Notes under the pieces: model-generated
What the model was told of the DNA's origin: nothing
Seen by the model: the letters and a program-made list of their open reading frames with translations, nothing else
Databases searched by the model: none
Made by a program: the position numbers and the translations under genes
Part shown: piece by piece, positions 22,820 to 34,820 of the stretch
Layout: every line of letters starts with the position of its first letter
Position numbering within the stretch: the stretch's first letter is position 1
DNA from: Endothia cerciana
Lineage: Eukaryota > Ascomycota > Sordariomycetes > Diaporthales > Cryphonectriaceae
Direction: 5' to 3'
DNA: 64,000 nucleotides
NCBI GenBank assembly: GCA_026119935.1
Contig: JALRMH010000036.1
Coordinates: forward strand, 186,001-250,000

Positions 22820-23815
22820 TTTGTAGACACCTGGTCAAAGCCTGTTTGTATGGTGCGAAAAGTGTGAGAAATTGTCAGTATAAAATGCCATGGCCAAGTG
22901 TGCAGGGGCGGCTAAGGTCACTAATGCCAGGCCTTGCAAGGGGGCTATAGACTTCAACTTGGTTAATACCTCGTGAGCAGCCTGCGAAGAGGCCTCGCCG
23001 CTCTGCCTGTGCACAAAAACCCGATCATAGCTTATAAAGAACTCGTTAATAAAACCTATGTGTCATTTATTGTAGGTGTGAGAATCTCGGGAGGCGTGTA
23101 TATAAGGCTATAGTTTTAAAGCTCGTCTAGGTAGCGCGAGCTCGGCCTAAGGTAGTAATACTCACGTACCATAGCGCGAGTAAGGCAATACTAGCCTGCG
23201 CCTGCTCTCCCATAGTTGGCAATGAGTTTGGAGGGACTCTGTTCCCTTGGGGATCGGCAAGTCATCTCCAGGTCGTACGGATAGCTCCCTCGAATAGACC
23301 CTCGATGATCCGACTGAACTCGGGGGAGCATTGCTCGGAGAAGAAAGAAGACAAAAGATTGGAGGTAGAAAGAGGGGGGGAGGGGCTCGGTCTCAGACGG
23401 CAAGAAATCAACGGAGTTCCTCGGTAAATGCAATCAATATGTACACGGTGGTTTGTCTGTCTGTGCTCTGTCTCTGTCTCTGTCTCTGTCTCTCCGTCTC
23501 TCCGTCTCTCCTTCTCTTCTCTCTCGCACGCGCACGGTCCCATCCTACCTCTCGCAATGTACAAACAGAAATGGTATAATAGTAGAAGGGTTAACACAGA
23601 ATGTCTTCTGCCCTAGAAAGATGTCCAGTCCATGAATGCAAAAAAACACCTTCCCCCCCCCCCCCCCCAAAAAAAAAACCAAGGATAACGTCACCTCCGT
23701 CCCATAGACATGCCTACGTCGGTATGCAGAATACTCGCCCGCTCAACATAAGGCAGCCATAGAAGACGATACAAATGAGACTTTTTATCTTCTTCGTTGC
23801 CCCGACACATCCACA
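22820..23815. other. AT-richer intergenic with simple repeats
   Basis: No gene seen. It holds short repeats of an agcgcgag unit near 23132-23182, a (TCTG/TCTC)n pyrimidine tract around 23455-23525, and a C16 run (23653-23668) followed by an A run. The TA-rich stretch 23020-23130 may be a mutated repeat relic. Confidence 0.5.
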
Positions 23816-26800
23816 TTACTTCGCCTCATACTTGCCGCTGACGATCTTCCTCACTAGCGGCACGTCATGCCAGCTGACCCCCCTCGGAGAAGCGGCGGCA
23901 CTCTCGTCCGCGAACGGGTCGTCTTCAGTGTCCTCGCCACTATCATCTGTGGCTTTCTCTTTGCCTTTGCTCTCGCCCCGTCTGCTGATAGATATACCTC
24001 CGTGGGTGCCTTCGTCGCTAGGCGTGCTCGAGCTGATGTACTCCCACCTGGCCTCAATAATGCCAGGTTTTGGTTCGGCATTTTCAGCACCAATGACCCT
24101 ACAAACAATCTTCTGCCAGTCTTCGTTGCCGGAATTGAGGGCCACATCTCCTACGCGCCAGTAGACAAGGTGCTTCTCCTTCAGGTGCGTCCCGGCGGGT
24201 TTCGTCTGTACACCGCTTGCCCTTGCGTTCTCGTATGTTGCGACTATAGTCAAGCCCTTCAGGACCACCGGCTTCGAGGTGTGCAGGAAGTCCGGGTTGA
24301 GCTTGTACTGCAGCAGGAGGCCGAGCTTGTCACCAGCTGGCTTCCATACCGGCTTGATGAGCAAGGGGCAGTGGGTGGCAAGGTCAGATGTAGGCTCCTC
24401 TGCATGCACACGGTAGGTAAAGCCAGGAGTGGCACTCTTGGCGGGAATGTGTGAGAGGTCGAGGGTGAACTCATCGGGTGACGGTGTGCTGGAAACAAAG
24501 ATTCGGTTGGGCCCAATGGCTTCCAGACTAGGGAAGTCGTTGATGCGGATCGTCTCACGTGCTGGAGGTCTGTTAGCGCAAGTTACAGATAACGAGACTC
24601 TGTAGGATCGGCGTCGCCTACCCTCAGGGACCGTTCCATCCCCGTTGTACGCAAATGCTATCTCTCCATTGATCTTCACAGACTTGAGTACGCCTTCCTC
24701 AAAGGTCGCTGATACCGTCTCCACGATGCTGGAGTTTAATCCGGGTGCGGTCAGGTCCGGATGCTTGCCATGCAGGAAACTTCCCAGGCTGGTTGCGCTC
24801 CTGATCGACTGCGTGTCGCTGGTTGCGGTTCCGCTGGCTTCACTTGCTAGAGTATGTATAGCAGAGGGTTTGGAGCTCATGCTGCTGCTTGCTCCGTGAA
24901 GCGCCGGGGATGGAGGCAGGATTTGCGTCGGTTCAGCGATCGCTGACGGTGATCCAGACGGATCTGCAGGAGGCAGTTGGGCGTTTGAAGGCATGTAAAT
25001 CGTATTCCGCACATCTCTGCGGCCACGAACCGTACCTGTCCGGCGGGAGGGCATCACACCAAGAGTGCTCGCAACGTTGGCTATGGCAGCCTTGCTCTCA
25101 TCAGGATCCTCTTCGGCAATCGGGCTATTTTGTATGTTCAGCTTGAAGAGTTGATCGTGCTCCTCCCCTGTCTCGCCTGCTGCCTCCCTCTGTGCCTGGG
25201 ATATCGGATCGTTTGCGGCAGGCGGTATTGTGAATCCATCCTGGTCCTTGTTGGGCTCGCCCTCCTTGTTCAAGTGTGATGGCGGTGGCCCCGGAGGAGC
25301 GTCGAATATCTCTTCAGCAGTGGCGCCGTTAAGAATGTTCGATGTCGGCGCGCCAGCACCAGAGTCTACTCTATACATCCCATTAGTGGTGGCAGCTAGT
25401 TCCGGCTCTAGAGGTTTCGGTAATCCTGGCGTATCAGGAGCTTCCACCAAGGAATCTAGCCTGTTGGCGCTCGAGCCGGCGAGATTGCTAGAGGATGCGT
25501 TTGGCGACAGTCGACCGTGACTGCTTGACGCGCGGTTGAAAGGACCGTTGTTCTTGCCTGGAGAAAGCTGGCCAAAGCCACCATGTATGCTCTGCCGCCG
25601 CCGTCCGAAGACTGTTCCGATCCGGCTGCGCAACTTTGATTCTGGTAGAAGTGTCAGTGCCGTCTTCAAGCAGGAGATATCATAGCATTCTCAACACTTG
25701 CCGGTCCTCTCCTCGCCTTGCGCAGAGTGAACACTCCGATTATCATCGTGCTGAGAGAAGGATGGTGGCGGCGCCAGGCTGGAGTCCGCCGTCGAGGGCG
25801 GCTGGGCGTTGGTGGACGTCGACTGCCTCGTCGCAGTTGGTGTTCTCTCTGCCATCGCCGGCTTCCTTTCGACCTTCGGTTTCCCTGCCGTGACCCTCGA
25901 TACAAAGTTCTCCACCTCCCTCGCAGTATCAGCCTCCACAATCGTGGCCAAGGCATCATTGGCGGCGGCCCGCAGCCTGTCCGACTGGTCGACTTCGTGG
26001 GTTTCGAGCTGGGTAAGCACGTCTCGGAGGTGATTGCAGCGCTGCTCGTCGAGGGCTTGCAGGGTCTCGAGAATGAAGGGGGCTTGCGACTCCCACTGCG
26101 ATGAAGCTGATTCTAGTCTTGCGGTCGCCGTGTCCACCTTGAGGGCGCTGGCCTTCCCACCTTTCTTAGACAGCTTGTCGACCTTTTCCCGCGCATCTTC
26201 CAGTTCCTTGGCGATGGTGGACAGGTTTGTGGACATGGTCTGCATGTTCTGTACCTCCTTGCGATTTTGAAACTGGCGCAAGGCCTGCTCGACATCCTTC
26301 TCGATCCGCTGGGCGAATAGGTGGTGTGATGCAGCGATAGCGTCCGTGGAGCGGAGGACCTTGTCCCACGAGGGTTGAAAGATACTGCGAAGTAGAGGCA
26401 CATCGTCAGCCCTCCCATCCGGGCGGCACGGTCATGGGCTCGACTCGGGTCTCTGAAGACTCACCCCAGCTCGGACCCGGAATTGGGCACCTTGAACATA
26501 AGCAGCTTCTTGAGCCCAGCAGCGTATTGGTCTTCGACTCGTCGGCGCTCCTGCGATTTGGCTGTTCAGTAACGACACCCTGGCCCTGCGACCCCCGGAT
26601 CGTCCGCCCTGACTTCTCCACAAGTCTGGCTCTCTTCCCTCCTCCTCCTGTATGTGCGCTGCTTCGACGTGTGGTGTGGTGGTCATACCTGAAGCCAGTC
26701 TGCTATCTCGTTGTTGACTTTGCTAATCCGCCTCAGACGCTCGTTCACGACCTGGTTCGCCTGGCCAGGTGACAAGCTTGCCTGTAACGGAACAGAAAGA

Positions 26801-26978
26801 AGTCGTCAGCAAACAGCCCTCGGAAGGCCGACTGCGGTGCCGCCGCCTGCCGCCGCCCAAGGAAGGCTCCTAGCAACTACGGCGCGCCACACCAGCAACG
26901 GCTTGGTCCCGCCCGCATGGGCCAATTGGGCAAGCTTACCAGCATGGCCGGGTATTCGGATCTCTGAAGGTCATCCAT
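23816..26978 (-). CDS. SYP1: Muniscin endocytic adaptor Syp1 (F-BAR + mu-homology domain)
   Basis: Early endocytic adaptor that binds and bends plasma membrane through an F-BAR domain and binds cargo and Ede1-type partners through a C-terminal mu-homology domain. My model is 888 aa, with reverse exons 26978-26940, 26781-26689, 26550-26465, 26384-25702, 25641-24622 and 24561-23816. The F-BAR region spans about residues 1-230 (DDLQRSEYPAMLAS, then RVEDQYAAGLKKLL, then a long helical part). A Ser/Pro-rich linker follows to about 600. The muniscin C-terminal domain starts near FEEGVLKSVKINGEIAFAYN and includes ATHCPLLIKPVWKPAGDKLG. The fourth intron has a GC donor (gcaagt at 25701-25696). The fifth (24562-24621, 60 nt) is stop-free, so retention would add 20 residues. 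Total length fits yeast Syp1. Confidence 0.9.
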
Positions 26979-28012
26979 TGTTTGAAGAATAATGTTGTGT
27001 ACTCGGCGCAAGCCCGGTGTCGTCTATTTCAGGGGGGGGAGGGCGAGGTGATTCGATTCATCGGGTAGCATTCGCGTCGCTGCCTCCGGCTCGTTCGGCG
27101 GACGGGAGGGGTGAAGGGGGCTCGACAGACTGCACCGGTATCGAGACCTTCCCACAAGCACAAGACCGAGGGGATAATCTTCAGGGGCGCGGATGCCCGT
27201 GGAGGAGTAATGATGCGTCGTCGCGCTGCGGGATCTGGGCTAGGTATATTGGATGATCAGACTGCCTGCCTCAGCTAGATGACGGCTGGGGTCCGCAAAA
27301 ACGCATTCGGACCACTCCGAAAAGCGTAGTCTCCCAAGAATGCGCGATCGCGAGGAGGCGCCGTAGTCACGCTGTCGCTCTTGGCGGTCCTGGTATGGGG
27401 AATGCCGGGGCGACACAGTGCTGGTTGGCGAGGCAAGGCGAGGCGGCCGTAGGGGAGTGGCAGCTTGTTGGAAATGGGTTCATCAAACTGCGAGCCCATA
27501 GATTCGATCCGAGGTGGATGTGGAAACCTGAGGTAAGGTCTAGCTACTTAGGGTGCTAAGGTGGACAGGCACAAGGGTGGCAGGCAACGGTGAAATTGGG
27601 GGAAACAGCGCTGAGGAGAGGACCAGGCGTGCTATAGGTTGGGCACGTTGGGGCAGAGGTCGATCTTCGTTAGCACGGTTCAGGCCGCCCCGCAGCGCTG
27701 GGCCGGTTCTGGCGTCCAGACGACGTTCAAGGGTTGGCTCGGTTTTGGGGGGGGAGGGGGGTTTCTTTTTAGGGTTCCGTTCCAGCAGCTGTTGCCGCGG
27801 CCCGCGAGTCCAGCACCCAGCCACTGGGGAACTGCCGCAGCCTCAGGTGGCTAGCGCAGGCTGGCTGCCGGGCTGATGTCGTCCGCATACGTAACGAAGA
27901 CGGCAGGGACCGTTCGACCTCGCTGCTCCTCGTTGCACCACCACGGGCTCATGCACCTCGCCGTCTGGATGAGGAGAGCGCAGTGCCCAAGGCTGACCGT
28001 TCGAGCCTCGCC
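26979..28012. other. Divergent promoter region of Syp1 and the kinase
   Basis: No gene recognised. Small frames here lack domains. A G-rich patch lies near 27747-27762. Confidence 0.5.
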
Positions 28013-29382
28013 ATGGCTGAGCAGGAAGACTGGCGGTCCTCACTCAGCGCTTCTGAACGGTACGACAATATTCAGACCATGTGAGCAGTCCCCCCCCCCC
28101 CCCCAAACGTTCTCCTGTCCTGGGACCCCGTCTAACCTATGGTCCGGGCTAGCCAGCGGGCCCTCGAGTCCAACCCGGAGCTTGTGGCCGGCAAGACTGC
28201 TCTTGTGATAGAAAATGAGGTGTACAGGTCTTCGTCATCACGGGTCAGTGAAGGCACCTGACAATGGGAAGTTCTTGTGCTGACTGCCTCACAGCAGGAG
28301 TATGATGCCGCTTGCGATATCTCCCAGTCCTTGCAGGCTGGGGTCCTGGAGCCGACAACGGCCCCTCAATCGTCACCGCCGTCGATAAACAGCCGTGGCA
28401 ATGACGGTGATGTCGAAGAGGCATCGGGGGAGAGGATAGGGCCCTATCGGAACTGCCGATACATCGCCAGCGGTGTCACGGCCGAGGTATACCGCTGCAA
28501 AGACCGTGCCTTGAAGGTCATCACCGAGACGCACAACATCGAGCCTCACGATCCCTTTCGCGAGGCCAAGATCCTTGCCAGATTGAAGAAGCCCTGCATA
28601 CCACTTCTGGAGTCCTTCCGCGATCACGAGCAGCGCTTCACCCTTGTCTTCCCATACATGCCTCTGACGCTGTCCGGGCTTCTGGATGACGGGCCCCTGG
28701 ACAGTGCTCAAATCCGCACCATCTTCACAGATCTCTTACAGGCGCTGAAGGACATCCACAGCCGTGGTATCATCCACCGCGACATCAAGCCACAGGCCAT
28801 CCTGTTAGCGACGCCTCATGGTCCGGCCTATCTGTCTGATTTTGGTACGGCCTGGCACCCTGACCTGTCTGTCCACACCGAGCCTGCCGACGGCAAGATC
28901 CTGGACATCGGCACCGGCCCCTACCGTGCGCCCGAAGTCCTCTTCGGCAATAAGTCTTACGGCACAGCTGTTGACATGTGGGGGGCAGGATGCATGCTGG
29001 CCGAGTGTGCGCGGCGTCCACCCAAGACGCTGTTCGAATCTAGGGCCGTTCATGAGGATGGAAATCAGCTAGGCCTGATCCTAAGCATCTTCAAAACCAT
29101 CGGCACGCCCACGAGGGAGACATGGCCCGAGGCACAAAGCTTCAAGACGCCGCCTTTTGACTTCTACCAAATCTTTCAAGGCCGACCTTGGGAAGACATC
29201 CTGGAGGGTGTTGATGAGGGCTGGGCCGACATGGTCAAGAAGATGGTGAGATATGACTCGGGAAGGATGACGGCTGCAAAGGTGAGCTGCAGATTTCCAT
29301 GGTCGAGGAACTTTTGTCGCCTGTCTGCTGACTGGCCTAGGCTCTGGATCACCCGTATATGGAACCGGATGTATCATTGTGA
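28013..29382 (+). CDS. Csk1/CAK-like CDK-activating protein kinase
   Basis: Ser/Thr kinase of the CMGC group, most like fungal Csk1-type single-subunit CDK-activating kinases that phosphorylate the CDK T-loop. The model is 387 aa from exons 28013-28080, 28153-28219, 28295-29281 and 29341-29382. The last exon gives the standard subdomain XI ending ALDHPYMEP. Seen: ATP-anchoring Lys119 in ALKVI, the catalytic loop HRDIKP from His206, DFG at 227-229, and the T-loop ending GTGPYRAPEVLFG with APE at 257-259. The Gly-rich loop is degenerate (IASGVTAEVY), and the Asn of the HRD-x-K-x-x-N motif is not at its usual place: the loop reads HRDIKPQAILL with Ala in the Asn position. That could affect Mg binding. 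Intron 1 has a C15 run. The Csk1 assignment is by overall likeness. Confidence 0.82.
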
Positions 29383-32300
29383 GATGTTTCCAACATCTGA
29401 CCGTAAGGTGGGACTCAACAGACCCTTCATCGTGCTGGTTGTTGGAAAGCGAGTGACCAGAGGCCGAACAATGTTTTTGTGAGCCTTATTCCCCTGGTGC
29501 CTCCTGTCTCCAGTCGATACTCGACCACGCTCAGCTTTGTGATCACATATCACCGGCTCCTTGCGACATAGAGAAGTCAGGCTCGTGGGGTCTTGAATGG
29601 TCTCTTGAGCGGTCTGTCTGGTCGGTTTGAATGCCTATTTGTCGAGGTTTCACGACGACATCTGCCCAATTCAAAATTTCAAGTCATTTTGATCCGAAGC
29701 GTGCAGAGCCATCACCAACCGCTCTCCAGTGTCAGTCTTCAGTCCGAACAACGAATAAACAGTCATTGGGCCTTAATCTACCGTTATCGGCAAGTGATCC
29801 TAGAGTCGGGCCGCGTTCTGGCTGCTCTGGACCAAGGTAAACAGTCCAGAATATACCGCCAATGTCCAGAACCCTTCGGACCCAGACCTCAAGCGATTGT
29901 CTGCTATAGGACTACAGGTTCTCGGGAATCATGCCGCCTTTCATTTGCGTGCATTTCTTGGCGTTTACGGCGAGATTCGTGTCGAGCTGACGACGCGAAG
30001 ACTCCCTATTCCTTGCTGCCAGTCTCACGAGATTCAACCTGCTCAGGCACGGCAGCTGAGTGAAACTAGCTTCAGCGCGGAGAATTTCGGGCTTCGTCGG
30101 TTCCGTTCCACCAGCTCCAGCACTGCAGACGACATGGCAATCACTTCGGATTTTCCTAAGTTGAAGCGCAAAGAACCATCGCCCAATTGATACGCCAATA
30201 AGGTGGCACCATTACCTCGGCGGAAAGGCCCCACAACTTTCAACCAAAGACCAGGGACATAGGGACATCGCAACAAAGGCCTCCGGGCGGGTGCTGGCAA
30301 GAAGACTGCGCATCTTGCATCTTGGGAAAGGCAGGCTGTTCGTGTGGCATCCCCAACTTGGGCTCGCTCGGCTGGAGCACCCGTTATAGACTCTGATGAC
30401 TCAGACAATTCACTGTCGGGCATGCTCAGTTCGTACACGCTTCTGATCATTGATCGGAATTCCGAGGATTACGCGTCTTCGTCAGGGGCCGTAGCACTGA
30501 TATCACCTATCTCTCTTGGAGCCCGACGACAAAGAGTTCCTGGACAAATGGCCCTGGAAGTAGGCGTTTGAGACACAGGATGACAGCCTTCGAGATCCTT
30601 CCACCGAGTGAGGATCGATGGACAAAATAGCCAGACGAGGCTCGATATTTGTTGTACAGTCGCGTATCCGCTATGTCGGGAATTAAAAGGACCTAATACG
30701 ATGATTTGAGAAAGAAGAGGCGGCTTGCTCAGATGGTCAGAGCGACGACTTCGATTTCGAACAACGAAGACGTGACCGACCACGGGGCTGGCAAGCAAAG
30801 GCAGTTAGTTAGTTCCCACCGTACTCGTGCCGAATGGGACTCTAAGCTGCTGTCTCCCTGCTACGCCTCGCATCGTGCCAGCAGTCACCTGACCGCATTA
30901 TTTTGCCGATCCGCCGATCTGTTGGTGCCAGCAGGCTGTGGTCGCTAGACCGCCTGGTCGAGATCGTGGGGAACTTGCTGTAGTCTGTTGTAGTCGGAGA
31001 AGGGACGAAGGTTTTAGCCCAGTTAAAAACTGAAAGTTGACGAACAAGAGACTGACTCTGGAGGTCCTGTGTTCAAATCTGTGGCTGTGCCAACCTCGAT
31101 CTTTTTACTTCTTGGGCTCCATTCCTTTGGTTTTCTATTCCAATCCACAGCTCCAGTGTCACCTTGCATTCACCCCCAACTATTTAACCACTTTGAGTGC
31201 TGCCATTTAGCCCCCTTCCCATACTTGATCACCATCTCTATCTTCACGAGTTAGCCTTTTTGTTCAATCAGGTTCCAGCGGTTTTCTCCCTCGCCCGCTG
31301 CCTCTCTTATACCTGAGTACACCCCTGACTATTGATTACAATACATAACAGTCACGAGCCGGGGCCTGACAAAGTCCCACTTCTCGTTGAGAAGGGGATT
31401 CTGCTTCCAGAAAGCAATCGGAAGAGGTTCGAGTCAGAGATATTCACACGTCCAATGACCACAGAGGTCAAGTTCGCTCGGTTGGGAACGACTGACTATG
31501 CGCGCCCTAGTCCAGATCTGGATTTTTGGATTCCAATTGTGGATCAATAGCAACACAACATGAGAACCTACCACATTACAATGCTATCGTATTGTGTCTT
31601 TTACCAGTGACCTTCTTAGCCGAGTGACTCAAACTCGCAAGGAATCTTGTGGGATGTCAAGCTGATTGCAAAAATTAACTCGGATATAGGCCCATGATGT
31701 TAATAGAACTAGCTTGAGACGTCACCAAGATGAAGCTGCTTGGCAGAGAAGCCGTGGGACTTTTTATTCTTTCTTTTTTCTTGGTTGAATTGACACACCC
31801 ATTCGCTTCGATGGTCTCAACCCAGCCATGTATGACTCCTGGAGTCTGGCTTTCTGTCAAGACATGTCTTCAAGACCTCGCTTCATGGTGTTGCGTCCAG
31901 GGTATACATTTCACAGGAGGTTGTTTCTGACCCCATATGCTTCACAGTGGCAAGAGATTGATGCTCTGCCGAACGAAATGCTCTGCTGTAGAGAATCAGG
32001 ACATGGCCACTAAGCAAAAGTCCAACCAACCTCTCATGAGCTTTGCCCCGAAAATTTGTTCAATCACTCCATCTGATCAAGGTAGAGCGCCTACAGCTGA
32101 GCAGCAAGCACAACCACCCCTGGGATCCAGACCGGCTTATGCCGTGGCTGTGCTACGGTGTCGAGCATCCTGACACAACTTGTGACAGATGCTGTACATC
32201 TCCAGGAAACACTAGAGAGCTAGACAGACCACCTGACAGAGACCAGTGCTGGGATATCGCAAGATATGGCGTGGCCGAAGACCCTCCAGAGTTGGGCAGC

Positions 32301-32472
32301 TTCAAAAGCCTAGGCAGAAATGATAAATAGGCCCGAGGTCTTCCTGGAGTCGCTAGGATTCCTGATTGTCATTGCAACTGGCAGACTTAGCAGCTGTCCC
32401 CGTCCTATCTTGTCTCCAAGGCCCATTCACAACTTCGCTTCACCACATAACACACTTCCACATCGGGTCAGC
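29383..32472. other. Gene-poor 3.1-kb stretch
   Basis: No gene could be supported. Frames at 29593-30063, 30043-30450 (-) and 31332-31550 are domain-free. The last (72 codons) has protein-like composition but no family. A tRNA-like T-loop string near 31070 does not fold into a tRNA. The region just before 32473 is the leader of the secreted-protein gene. Confidence 0.45.
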
Positions 32473-33048
32473 ATGAAGTCCGTTCTCGCTGTCGTTGCAA
32501 CCCTTATTGCAGTGGTCTCGTCACAGTACGGACCCGGTGGATCAGGTCCTACTGGCCCTGGCCCCAGCGGCTCTGGGTCTGGATCTGATGGCCCGCCCAC
32601 TTGTGAGGCTCCCTATCAGTTCTCCGTCACCGACTTCGTCGCCCGCTGCACCCGGCACAGCACAGGCTGCAGGTAAATCACCACCGCGGGTCCGTACTTG
32701 ACCAGCCCGTCAGTCTGCTAATCCATCCGACCACCCAGCTTCCAGTTTGACGTGAGCACCAACGAGATGGCCGAACAGATCAGCTGCGATGCCGACTTCC
32801 CGGCCGCTGCTGGGGTGCTTCCCGACGTTCCCTGGCGGAACTGCTCGTCCGAATCGCTCGCGAATGTCGTCTGGGGCTTCTCGCTCATCGGCCTCAACGG
32901 CTCCGTGTCCAACTACACGCTCATCATAGCCGACGCCAGCCTCGGCCTCGCCGCCGCCCAGATCTGGGATGCTGCCGACTTCCCGATCGAGGCCGCCGGT
33001 CCCACCATCAACCAACGGTACATAGGTTCGACAAGTTTCGCCTTCTAG
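32473..33048 (+). CDS. Small secreted cysteine-containing protein
   Basis: 169-aa predicted secreted protein in exons 32473-32672 and 32739-33048 (intron gtaaat...cccag, frame kept). A clear signal peptide (MKSVLAVVATLIAVVSS) is followed by a Gly/Pro/Ser-rich linker of about 25 residues. The mature domain holds five cysteines and three N-glycosylation sequons (NCS, NGS, NYT). The segment FSVTDFVARCTRHSTGCSF resembles the opening of many small secreted proteins of plant-associated ascomycetes. A cell-wall, adhesion or effector-like role is possible but not shown. The odd cysteine number means one is free or the protein dimerises. The gene sits isolated between gene-poor DNA and a broken E3 ligase gene. 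Confidence 0.75.
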
Positions 33049-33436
33049 GGGAGGTGGACGTGGGCTTGTGATGCTGCGAGCCCCCCCAAAGCAGGGCCTG
33101 AACGGTGTTTCTAAGACCTCGCGATTCATGATTCTATTCTGGAGGACATTGTCACTGTAACACACGGATGAGTTCTTGATTCGCTCGTTAAATATTGCAA
33201 ACACGTATGTCAGGGCTACATGTTTTCGCAGGTCATGCTCTGCCGTGTATGGTACAACCAGGTAGACCAGGCCTCTCTCCTTTGGATTCGAATCACTATC
33301 AACAGGCGTGACTCAGAATTCGAGTTTGACTGGTTTGCTGAGTGACTCGAGAACTACTCTCTCGGCCAGTGTAAAGATGGTCTTGGCTTTCCAACCCCCC
33401 TCCTCCCCCCCCCCCAAAAAAAGAAAGCCTCATCAC
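33049..33436. other. Intergenic with C/A homopolymers
   Basis: No gene seen. A C-rich tract ending in a run of A (about 33397-33422) lies just before the RBR remnant. Confidence 0.5.
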
Positions 33437-34820
33437 AAATCTCAAGATTGAATCTGCAGGATCAATTTCTGCCAGTGCATTCACAAACATCAATCTCATC
33501 GGCCTGATAACAGAACACGAGCCTCTACAAGGTACGGGAGCACGGCCGAAATCGTATGACCCGTCACGGAAGCGATTCCACCAGGCAAGGCTGGAACATA
33601 AGTCCCGGCCGTCACCAAGTCCCGCTATCCTGGACGATGAGCCCGTAGATGCAACCAAGGAATGCCTGTTATGCTTCGACTCGAAACACGCCGACCTGTT
33701 CCCGCAGACCACCACCGCCAGCAATTGTAGATGCCTGTCCGATGCGTGTCTGGTTTGCCTTCAACGGCACATGGGATCCCAGCTAAGCTCGAAAGAGTGG
33801 AGAGAGGGAAGCATTACATGCCCCCATGTGCAACAGATGACTAACACATCAAGAGATTGAGGCATATGCTGACGGCGAGACGCTCGCAACGTGAGTCTCC
33901 TTGCATTCCGCCACCCCTCCTCCCCCCACTCTACATCGCCCCCTCCAAAGAGCAACGGAAAGAAATGAGATGGAATAAAAAACACTCACCAACCTTCCGC
34001 CGATCTAACAGTTACACCTCCCGCTCCCTCAACCGCACAATCGACGCCGTCCCCGGCTTCGTCCGCTGTCCCTCCTGCACCTCCGGCCAGATCCACGCCG
34101 ATGACGGGCTCATCGTGGTCTGCGCGGCGTGCGGCACCACCTTCTGCCTCCAGCACCGCATCCCCCTCCTCGGGAGCGCCGGGGGTGGCGACAACGACGA
34201 CAACAACGCCAGCGCGCGCTCGGCGCGTGAGAACATGTCCTGCGCCGAGTACGAGCAGTACCTCGCGGACCCCCTGCACTTCGTGTCGGCACACGGGCGG
34301 GAGGCAGAGCGCGCCCTGCGGTCGGGGCACGAGGCGAGGGCCGTGCGGCGCGCGCAGGAGAGGGCGGACGGCATCATGCGGGAGAGGAGGGTGGCCGGGG
34401 CCGGGGCCGGGGCCTGGGCCGGGGCCGTGGGCGAGAGGGAGAGGAGGAAGCAGGTGGGGGAGAGGGGAGAGGCGGAGGCGGGGCGGGAGCGGTTCGAGGA
34501 GCACCAGCGGAGGGCGGCCGAGGCCAGGAGGCGGATGGCGGCGGAGATCCAGAGGAGGAGGAGGAGGGGGGGGTGGGGAGGACCAGGACAGCGAGAGCAC
34601 GGTGAGGAGTACCACAAAGGCGTGCCCCAGGTGTGCGGCGCCGATCGAGAAGAACGAGGGCTGTATGCATATGATGTGTGAGTATTTCCCAGGTCCTACT
34701 TGCCTCGTGTTGTCACAGAGCTGACGTGGTGCGCAGGCCCGTGTGGGGTATGAGTTCTGCTGGGAGTGTCTGGGCCCGTGGGTCAAACAACTGGTGCGGG
34801 AACTGGTTTTGGTGGTCTGA
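33437..34820 (+). pseudogene. RBR-type (RING-IBR-RING) E3 ubiquitin ligase, broken copy
   Basis: Three parts of an RBR ligase appear in order. RING1: ECLLCFDSKHADLF...CRCLSDACLVCLQRHM. IBR: VRCPSCTSGQIHADDGLIVVC followed by AACGTTFCLQHRIP. RING2: KACPRCAAPIEKNEGCMHMMC followed by GYEFCWECLGPW. Lesions: the C5 run at 33821-33825 shifts the frame before the last RING1 cysteine pair; an in-frame TGA at 33838-33840 precedes LTHQEIEAYADGETLA; an A/G-rich tract near 34555-34580 shifts the frame before RING2; and an extra G near 34744 shifts it again after a normal intron (34678-34736). No ATG was found for the 5' end. The IBR-RING2 spacer is an expanded Arg/Ala/Glu-rich low-complexity run. Most breaks lie in homopolymers, so some may be sequence error, but the TGA is not. 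Confidence 0.75.

Noticed and set aside
31000..31100. Possible tRNA (GTTCAAATC-like string)
   Set aside because: The flanking bases do not form T-arm or acceptor stems, and no D-arm or anticodon arm fits.
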